Shown: positions 56,131-64,000 of the stretch, one piece after another | How the letters are laid out: each line of letters opens with the position of its first letter | Numbering within the stretch: the first letter of the stretch is position 1 | Assembly: GCA_008828725.1 (NCBI GenBank) | Contig: MEHQ01001678.1 | Coordinates: 194,186 to 258,185, forward strand | DNA from: Saccharina japonica | Taxonomy: Eukaryota; Sar; Phaeophyceae; Laminariales; Laminariaceae | Reading direction: 5' to 3' | Length of the DNA stretch: 64,000 nucleotides | Notes under the pieces: model-generated | The model's database searches: none | What the model was told of the DNA's origin: nothing | What the model saw: only the letters and a program-made list of their open reading frames with translations | Translations under genes and position numbers: made by a program

Positions 56131-56965
56131 CATTAGTTAGACCGGTCATGACCGGTCATGACCGGTCATGACCGCCCAAATGTGCCGGCCATGACCGGCC
56201 ATGACCGATCGTGAGCGGTCATGACCACGATCATGACCACCGATGGCTGCTCATGACCGTTCACGACCGCGATCATGATCACTCATAACCGCCCATGACC
56301 GCTCAAGACCGCGGCCATGAGCGGTCATGAGCGGTCATGATCGCGGCTCCGTGCGCGACCATAGCCGACTCAATATTTGCATATTTAGACCGCGGTCATG
56401 AGCGTTCGTGACCGGTCATGACCGACCATGGCCGGTCATGGTCGGATCCATGAGCGGTCATGACTGGCCATGGACGGGATTGTGGTAGACCACATGAGCG
56501 CTCACGACCGGTCATGACCGCTCACGGAAATTGGACCGGTCATGACCGGTCATGACCGGTCCAATTTCCGCGGTCATGGTTGGTCATGGCCGGTCATGCC
56601 CGGTCGTGACCGATCATGACCGCAGCCATTGGACCGGCCATGACCGGCCATGACCGGCCTAATTTACGTGACCGGTTGCTGATCTCGAAAACGACCGCGC
56701 ATGACCGGTCATGACCGCGCACAATGAAGCAATCATGGCCAGTCATGACCATGACCGGCCATGACCGATCAAATTTCCGTGACCGGCCATGACCGGTCAT
56801 GACTAATTTTCGTGAGTATTCATGAGCAGTCATGAGCGGCCATGAGCGGTCATGACCGGCCATGACCGAGACCACAACCGCGGTCATGACCGCGGCCATT
56901 GATGGGTCCATGTTCCTGGCCGGTCGTGACCGGTCATGACCGGTCCGGTCATGGCCAAGATCAGC
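56131..56965. repeat. Self-complementary 10-bp-period array, unit GGTCATGACC
   Basis: Dozens of CATGACCGGT / CATGACCGCC / CATGAGCGGT decamers run for about 830 bp. GGTCATGACC is its own reverse complement, so each unit and the array as a whole are palindromic. In places (56141-56175, 56537-56575) units are exact and in phase; elsewhere spacers of irregular length intervene. The minus frame over it is an artefact. Confidence 0.95.
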
Positions 56966-57178
56966 CATTATTCACCACGGACGCGGCATGGGCGCTCATG
57001 GTTGACTGCAGCTACGGCCCACGATGGCCGCTCATACCCACGTTCATGTTCGTGATTTTGACCTGTCTAACATATTTCATGTACATTATTCACTTCATGT
57101 TCATGGCTGAAGCCATCGTGTCCCGCTAACGATGACCGGTGCCGTGGCCGACCACGGATGCTTTGGGCAATTGTCGAC

Positions 57179-57535
57179 CTTTTTTTTGTTTTTGTTTTGT
57201 TTTTGCTCATCCCATTCATCATCTTCGCCCTTCTTTTTTTTCTCTTCCCCTTTACTCGTAACTCAGACCCGGGGTCACTAAGTAGGCTCTTCTCCTCTCT
57301 GCCCACTATGTACGGTACGTGCCTTGCATGGGTATCGCGAGAAAACCTCAGCACTTTCTTCCCTCGTCGACTTGCGTCGGAATCCGCCTACCCACGCCAT
57401 GAAGGCGCTCTCAGCAATTGGTTCCACTTTAGTTTTTCAAATAAACTCAAAACCTCACCAAGGTGGGATTCGAACTCGGTTATCAATGCTATTAATAGTA
57501 AGCTTTGAAGCTGACCACTAGTCTACCGGGGCGAC
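57179..57535 (-). mobile_element. tRNA-headed SINE, copy S7
   Basis: Complete copy. T-rich tail (57179-57205), body with GTAACTCAGACCCGGGGTCA, head at right reading on the minus strand CCCCGGTAGACTAGTGGTCA (A box) and GAGTTCGAATCCCACC (B box). Compared with S5 it carries extra TGTA (57309-57312) and TTAATA (57492-57497), each right after a TA. Confidence 0.92.
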
Positions 57536-57964
57536 ATCATGGCTGCGTGCGTTCATGGTCGAATAGATACGCAGTTTGATCCAACATTCATTCGTCGATG
57601 GTGTCGTCCATTCTCCGACCGTCTTATAACTCACTTGTCTGTTGTAACTGTTAACATATTGACTACGCCGTGGGCGATGTGAATGAGTGTGGCATAGTGT
57701 GCCCCATGTGTTCTTGCGTGCGTACAGCATGCCCTAAGCAGTGGGCAAGACCCGGACAGTGCCCTTCTTTGTGTATCTCATGTGTCGTGCTCGTCCAACG
57801 GGGCTACATCGTGATGATAACATCTTTTTTTGGGCGCTTTTTCAAAGAACTCCAGCGCCCAAGTATATACCCAACATGAGCAATTCAACAGCTGTCCATG
57901 TCCAGCATGTTGGGTTCGATAATAGGTCCTAACAATACCTATTCAGGGAAGGGAAGAAGAGTGG
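57536..57964. other. No gene recognised
   Basis: Short frames only; no repeat or splice context recognised. Confidence 0.4.
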
Positions 57965-60900
57965 TGCTTCCGGTGTAGATGAAAACGGTAAGTACTTCTT
58001 ATTGGTTAAAAGGGCCTCCTCCAACCTTTCGAGTCCGTCTTGCCGGCCCTGCACCCGTCTTTGTTCACACCCAAACCTACGGCGACAGAAACAGGCACGT
58101 CGACATTCGTCATTACCACGTGAACCGTCAAAGGAAAGACAAAAGGGGTGATGATTCCTCGCGAGGTGTGGTCGATACTATCCCCAGTCAACTGCTTGCT
58201 TCCGTTAGATATATTGCAACCGCGAAAGCTCGCCCCCCCCGCTCTTGTACGCTCAAATCTCAACAAATAAAGCAACGGCGCTAGAAACATGCAATGAAGT
58301 CTGCAGACAGACACCGACTGGGAAGAAAGTAGATAAGGAGAATGATGTTTCCTTTCTATAAGAAGCAAATACGTAGCCCCATTCATCTACTACTACCGTT
58401 GTACGAAAAAGGTCACCCCGTCTCCCCGCCCTTGCACCAACTCGTTGCAGCACATGAAAGTACGGCTGTTTTCTCACACTTATAACTACGGCGGCACTTA
58501 AAACAGGCCTTTCAGCCATCATTCACCAGGTAAATGCGAGAAGGAAAAAGGGCGATGTTTCCTTCCTAGGCGAAGCAGATACTATTGGGCCAGGCTAATA
58601 CCCCCGCGATGAAAAAAAAGACCGCGTTATTCTTCTTGCAACCGCGCGAACCCGTCTTCTCGCCCTTGCACACTCCACTTTAGTCAAACTAAACTACAGC
58701 GCTAGAAACATATTAGAAAAATAAAAAACCACAGCTGTGAGATCGAGGATATTATCGAAACTCATGTTTGCAAGCCGAGTGGGATACTTCCATCGCGCAA
58801 ACTACGGGTTTTGAGGCAACAAAATCTGACATCTGTGGAACTCAAGGGAGACAGCGCTAGAAACATATGAGTCGGCAGTCATCGACCGGGAACATGGGAA
58901 AAGGGAAGAACGATAGTTCCTTTCTAGGTGAACAACATGAACAACATACACATCCCCAGTCAACTACGAGGTACTGCCTTAGTTTGGCGTAAACGACGAC
59001 CCCGCCTACCTTGTACGCACTTGTTGCAACACCTAAAACTACGGGGTTTTCCCCACACATAAAACCTAAGGCGGCACTAATAACAAGCAGTTCGTCCATC
59101 ATTCACGAGGTAAATACGAGAAGTAAAGCGTGATGTTTCCTTTCTAAAATAAGCAGATACGACGTGCCAGGCGAATTCTCCCGCGAGGAAGACAAGGCCG
59201 CGTTATTCTTCCTCCAACCCTGCGAGCCCGTCTCCTCGCCCTTTGCACGCTCTACATTAAACAAACCAACCTACATCGCTAGAAACAGGCGAGTCGGCTT
59301 ATATTGACCGGAAAGGGACCAGGAAGGGTAGAATGGTGTTTCCTCCCTAGATGAAGCAGATACAGACTCCCCGTCAATTCCTAGCGTTTGGCGTAAACGG
59401 CGACGTCGTCTTCCCGCCCTTGCACGCACTTGTTGCAGCACATCAAACTACGGGCGTTTTCCCTCACATCAAACTAAGGCGGCAATCAAAACAGGCAATT
59501 CGACCATCATGCACCAGGTATATGCGAGAAGGAAAAAGGGGTGATTGTTCTTTCCAATGTACACGCTGCAGAGATACTATGCGTCAGGCGAGCCCCCCAG
59601 CGATGAAAATAAGACCGCGTTACGCTCCCGCCAACCGCGCGAATCCGTCTTCTCGTCCTCGCATGCTCTTCTTCCAACAAATCGAACTACAGCGCTAGAA
59701 ACAGGCGAGCCGGCAAACGTTGACCGAAACGACAGGAGAAGGGGAGAATGGTGCCTCCTTCAGAGATGGTCTACATACATATCCCCAACCAAACTACTAC
59801 CGTTTGACGAAAACGGTGACCCCGTATGCCCTCCTTTGTACGAACTTGTTGCAACACATAATACTACGGCTCACATATAAAGCTACGGCGGCGCTACAAA
59901 CAGGCAATTCGACCGTTATTTACCAGGTAAATGCGAAAAGGAACAGAGGGTGATGGTTCCTTCCTAGATGTAGCACGTACTCTGTGTCAGGAAAATACGC
60001 CCGTGCTACAAACAAGACCGCGTTACACTTCTGTCAACCGCGTAAACCCGTCATCTCGAACTTGCATGATATTCTTCCAACAAGTCAAACTACAGGTCCA
60101 GAAACAGGTGAGTCGGCAAACATTGACCGGGAATATGGTAGAAGGGAATAATTACGATTTCTTCAGACGCGTGCTACGGTAGAGGTAGCCCTTTTTGGCT
60201 GGATAGTTTTCTGAACGATCAGGCTCCTTAACCCAAATCCGTCGGACGTTCATTTTTGTGACGGATACCCTTTCCGAGTATACTTGGGCCATAAGATTTC
60301 GCATCCGGCAGCACTTTTCATTTCCTCTAAAACCGTTTTTTCGTTTTCGGTGACGTGTGACGCTCCTTAAGTGAGGAGCTCAGAAAAAAAACATGGTGAA
60401 CCTCTATCGTAGCATGAGTCTTCAGACATGACCCACTCACACACCCCCAGTCGAATACTGCAGTACCATGTGACAGACATGGTGCCCCCGTTTCCCCGCC
60501 CTTCTACGCACGTGTTGCAGCCCATATAACCACGTTTTTGTTCTGCCTAAAAAAATACGGCGGGCGGCACTGAAAAGAGGGCATTCGACCATCACTTACC
60601 AGGTAAATGCGCCAAGGGAAGGGTTGTGGTTCCTTGCTACACGAAGCAGATACTATGGGTTAGGCTAACACCCCTGTGTTAAAACCTACACCGCGTTACT
60701 CTCACTCTTCTTGCAACTGTGCGAACCGGTCTTCTCACCATTGCGCGCTCCTAGCTCAACAACTCAAACAACAGCGCTAAAAACAGGCGAGTCAGCAAAC
60801 ATCGACCTTGAATATGGGAGAAGGGAATAATTATGCTCTCTTTCCAGACGAAGCAGATACATACCCCCCGCCAACTACTAGTTTTAAACGAAAAACGTGT

Positions 60901-61700
60901 CTCCCCCCCCTCCCCCATGTACGCACTTGTACGCACTAGTTGCAGCAACACACAACTACGGCCCTTTTCTAACACATAAAACTATTGCGGCACTGAAAAC
61001 AGGCTATTCTAACATCGTTTACCAGGTAAACGCGAGAAAGAAATGGTGATGGTTCCTTCCGAGATGAAGGTCAGGCAAATATCCCCGTGACACAATGAAG
61101 GTCGCATCTCCCTTCTTGCAACCGCACGAACACGTCTCCATGCCCTTGCTCGCTCTTATTTCATAACATGAAACTACTTATACGGCTCTAAATTGTGGAT
61201 ATAAACTATTGCGCTACATAAAAAAAAACAAAAAACGTTTACGACGTGAACGGGACAAGGAAAGAGCAAGGATTCCTTTCGCGGTTAAGTAGATACTTAC
61301 CCCAAGTCAACTTAAGTTTAACCAAAACGATGACCTCGTTTTCCCACCCTTGTTGAAAGCACTTGTCGCGGGACGTAAAGCTAGTACTCTTGCTTCGCCA
61401 CGTAAAACTACGGAGGCGCTACGTACAAACAGGCAAGTCCGCATACAGTTAGCAGGTAAATGGGAGAAGGAAACGGTGATCACAACTTCCCAGGTGAAGA
61501 AGATCCGTTTACCCAGAAAAATAGATACAATCGTTTGGAAAAAAAACAACAAAACAAACGCCGCCACTCTTTGCAACCGTGGTCGGTGGTCCACTCCTCC
61601 GCCCTTGCACGCTCTTGTTTTCCACATGAAACTGCGTACGGCTTAAAAAAACGCCCCTGCAAGCAGGCAAGTCGACACAGATTTAACAGACAACATCGTG
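57965..61700. repeat. Tandem array, about 205-bp half-units in about 410-bp pairs
   Basis: Half-unit A has CCCGCCCTTGTACGCACTTG, TTGCAGCACAT, ACGGCGGCACT, ACAGGCAATTCGACCATCA and TTACCAGGTAAATGCGAGAA. Half-unit B has ATACCCCCGCGATGAAAA, AAGACCGCGTTACTCTTCTT, CGCCCTTGCACGCTC, CTACAGCGCTAGAAACAGGC and GAGTCGGCAAACATTGACCG. Both share GATGAAGCAGATAC and the GAAACAGGC/AAAACAGGC core, so A and B are old duplicates. The marker AGGTAAATGCGAGAAGG falls at about 58528, 59107, 59515, 59924, 60600, 61022 and 61452, giving typical spacings of 408-430; the 60600 step is longer because of the inserted M2. Frames crossing it are artefacts. Confidence 0.88.
60169..60418. mobile_element. Mutator-like MITE, copy M2, inserted in the satellite
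   Basis: 250 bp, ends GCGTGCTACGGTAGAGGTAG and (minus) CTCATGCTACGATAGAGGTT. It is flanked by a perfect 9-bp repeat TCTTCAGAC (60160-60168 and 60419-60427). Removing it restores the array unit (compare ...TCTTTCCAGACGAAGCAGAT at about 60838). Homologous to M1 throughout. A 9-bp duplication is typical of Mutator-like elements. Confidence 0.85.
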
Positions 61701-63001
61701 TGATGAACGTTAAGAGCTCACAACCATTCGAAGCGTCAGTCTTATCTATGTTTTAGCTTCCTTCCAATACGTTTTTTTCTTTTTTAATCGACGATGCGGC
61801 GAAGAATGTGTCGTGTAAACCAACTTTGTTTGTTGCGTGCGCATGTTTCCCCTGTACTGACTGTTTCGCTTGGTAATGTCTATCTTGTCACCCCACACGA
61901 CATTTCGACACACGGAGTACAACAATAACACAACACTATTTTAACTCGGTTGACATCGATCCCCATGTATGTGCAGGTTCTGCGCAGCCCATGCGTCCGA
62001 ACACGCGCATCGGTGCGCCGTAACGAGCCCGCCTTGTCCACACATGCACCAGGACAAGCGGTTGGCGTGCGCGGTTCATTCCCCTTGGGAAGGTCGGCAC
62101 AACAGCTGGAACCGCAGAGAGAGGTGGTTGGCATGCTCAGCACCGCGCAAGGGCAGCAGCAGGATATGCAAACGATATAAGGTAATGTGTTCGAGAGGCT
62201 TATGGATGTTACATTCCAACGGCTTGTGCTTGCAATCGTCGTCAAAAGGCACTATTTTGTTAACATCCAAACTACTACCCTTCGAGAAGGAGACGAGATG
62301 GCGCTATATCCTGCCGCCTCAACGTTGGCTGGCTTCTTATAATATAAACAGTCAATTGTAACGGTAGTAGTTATTAATAGTAAATAAAAAATGGTGTCGG
62401 CCTCAACATCGTACACAAAACTACGTCCAAAATTTAGCCCCGAACACCCAACAAGTTTCTACTACGATACCGGGAGTACCAATCGCCCAGACATTTTCTA
62501 TTAGGAGAGAGAGAGAGCACCACGCACGCAACAATTCACTACTGATTGTAGTAGAATGCTTAGGGCCAGGGGTACAACTTTAGGCTACAAGCAGTAGTTT
62601 TTACAACCTGACGAGTATAAGGTTCAAATTTTCAAACATGGTTACAACCCTACCGCATTTATTTGAAGTATGCAAAGGCCCTATCTATGGAGATGGCACC
62701 AACTCGCTCCACTGGCTTGGCCGAGACCTTCCCGTAAGTCGACACCTACACACACTATCCAAAACCTTAGAGTCCCAGCGGACCAGCAGATTCAAGACGA
62801 CACAGTTGAGAAATCAGTTTGTTTTTCATCACCACTTCCGCGCTGAGTATACCACACATTTACCACCCGTTTTTTTCGTGCTGCCAGGTTTTGGCCTGAT
62901 CGTCAAGAAGCTGCCCCCGGGTGCTATGTCGGTTCGTCCTTACAGCCAATATATTGATACATGATGAGTCCTTGGTGGTCGAGGAATTACTATTATTCCA
63001 G
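61701..63001. other. No firm gene; candidate exon pieces
   Basis: 61976-62179 (+) opens after GTATGTGCAG with VLRSPCVRTRASVRRNEPAL and ends in a Gln-rich AQGQQQDMQTI, stop just before a GTAATG donor-like site; a Cys/His-rich frame overlaps it. 62888-62964 (+) follows a strong acceptor (TTTTTTTCGTGCTGCCAG) and reads FGLIVKKLPPGAMSVRPYSQ. Neither can be joined to the exon at 63002 with confidence. Confidence 0.3.
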
Positions 63002-63219
63002 AACCCGACGTTCAGTGCTTGAAAGGGCACCCGAAGAACGCTCACGAGAAGGGGCGTGCTTGGTCCATTACTGTGCCTACGACAGGGAGTACCCGTGTGA
63101 TAGGTCATTTGGCGCCCGACAAGAACTGCGAGCTGCGGGAAGGAAAACAAACAGCAAACACGACGACAGAAGGAAGCAGTGATGGGATCGTTCATTCGGT
63201 GTTGCCTTCGGCAATAACA
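63002..63219 (+). CDS. Candidate exon of a host gene leaving the window
   Basis: The acceptor ATTACTATTATTCCAG precedes a frame reading PDVQCLKGHPKNAHEKGRAW, then SITVPTTGSTRVIGHLAPDK and a Thr/Ser-rich ANTTTEGSSDGIVHSVLPS, ending at ACA|GTAAGA, a strong donor. The exon ends in phase 0. The next exon candidate (63837) begins in phase 0, so the two are compatible across a 617-bp intron that contains piggyBac-like MITE P3. The product is not recognised; composition suggests a soluble, beta-rich protein. A second plus frame and a minus frame also run here, but neither has matching splice sites. Confidence 0.4.
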
Positions 63220-63436
63220 GTAAGACTACCACTACTGCTGTAGGACTATATTGGGCCGTAAGCAGTCCGTGTATATATATATATATATATAGGAAGCTGC
63301 GCTTACAGTAGAGGGCAAGTCCTAGCTGGGGGTGGATACTGCTGCTGTACCTCCCGAACGAGAATTAGTTTGACGTGCCCCAAAACCTTCAAGTACCATG
63401 GTGTGAGCTATCGACACGTTGAGGTTTCCCTCTTAA

Positions 63437-63525
63437 CCCCTTAAGAACTGCAGTCTCTTTTTGGGGACAAACCACTCTAATTGTAAGTAATTTGTCCCCA
63501 AAACGGGACTCCAGTCCTATAAGGG
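63437..63525. mobile_element. piggyBac-like MITE P3, 89 bp
   Basis: Starts CCCCTTAAGAACTGCAGTCT and ends GGACTCCAGTCCTATAAGGG, TTAA at 63433-63436 and 63526-63529. It has the same length as P1 and P2 and sits in the inferred intron 63220-63836. Confidence 0.85.
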
Positions 63526-63836
63526 TTAAAGGATCTTGGATTGACGTTTTTTTTTTTTTTTTCCAACTTTGAACTGTGGCAACGTGGCGCTACGACTGCT
63601 GTGCGCCCGTCCCAGAACGTTCGTTCAAGAGGTACCAGGGTATGGGGCAACCCGGCCACGAAAATCGAGTGGGAGGAAACGCGGGGTTCGTAGCATGTGC
63701 GCGGAAGTACCGCATGGGGACGTAATGTTGAACGACCGTGGGGGCGCTCGATGCGGTGTATTTTCTTGAAAACACGTTCGCTGGTGTGCTGTGCCGTAGT
63801 TATTCTCGACACATATCGTTCGACGACAACATTCAG

Positions 63837-64000
63837 AAGGGGACAACACTATACGTAGATAGAGGCGCCGATCGATCTAAGGTCAAGGGCGTGTCGTCGC
63901 CGTCATCATACCAGGAAGTGCGGTTTGCTTGCAACCCCGAGGTCTCTCGAGTACCCGACGCATGTCTGAGCACACCCTTCACGAGTCGTGGGCTGGCCGG
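63837..64000 (+). CDS. Candidate exon, open at the window end (partial)
   Basis: After the acceptor CGACGACAACATTCAG a phase-0 frame reads KGTTLYVDRGADRSKVKGVS, then SSYQEVRFACNPEVSRVPDA and CLSTPFTSRGLAG, open to the last base. Third positions are GC-rich. It joins in phase with 63002-63219. The same frame stays open leftward to 63732 without an ATG, so the true left border could differ. No family recognised. Confidence 0.42.

Noticed and set aside
56131-56965. Hormone-response-like elements (AGGTCATGACCT)
   Set aside because: Matches arise from the decamer array; the organism is unlikely to have nuclear receptors and no gene is adjacent.

Overview
This is a repeat-dominated eukaryotic nuclear window. 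The evidence is candidate GT-AG exons, one intact tRNA-Ser gene with a pol III terminator, tRNA-headed SINEs with poly(A) tails, several families of small TIR elements with clean target duplications, long simple repeats and a decayed Ty1/Copia element. The Copia RT and integrase motifs and the TTAGGG-type interstitial repeat would fit a stramenopile such as a brown alga, but nothing here proves that. There is no operon structure and nothing prokaryotic.

Left part (1 to about 41 kb). This part is AT-richer and crowded with short TA-bracketed words (TATTAATA, TACGAGTA, TACCAGGTA, TACTGCTGTA and relatives). It holds a 298-bp palindrome, five copies of a 150-220 bp dispersed repeat, six of seven SINE copies, seven copies of a TA-flanked MITE starting CGGGGG, two Tc1-like MITEs, three hAT-like elements, one Harbinger-like MITE, 89-bp TTAA-flanked piggyBac-like MITEs, and long microsatellites including an 82-nt poly-C run. 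Weak candidate exons of host genes lie on the minus strand near 0.5, 10.4, 20.1, 25.0 and 30.1 kb. A tRNA-Ser(GCU) gene is at 36.1 kb.

Right part (about 41 to 62 kb). This part is GC-richer and almost free of the TA words. It holds a broken Copia fossil (about 45.8-50.2 kb), Mutator-like small TIR elements, a Harbinger-like MITE, a self-complementary array with a 10-bp period (56.1-57.0 kb), and a 3.7-kb tandem array of about 205-bp half-units paired into about 410-bp units, with one MITE inserted in it. The last kilobase carries two phase-compatible plus-strand exons of a host gene that runs out of the window.

How the parts relate. No pathway can be read from this window. Its value is as a record of insertions: SINE into MITE, MITE into SINE, MITE into satellite, repeats inside a larger TIR element. 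Because several families have multiple copies, filled and empty sites can be compared directly. Those comparisons show short insertions, usually at TA, whose sequences are often the same words that litter the left 41 kb. Some equal known Tc1/mariner excision footprints and others do not.
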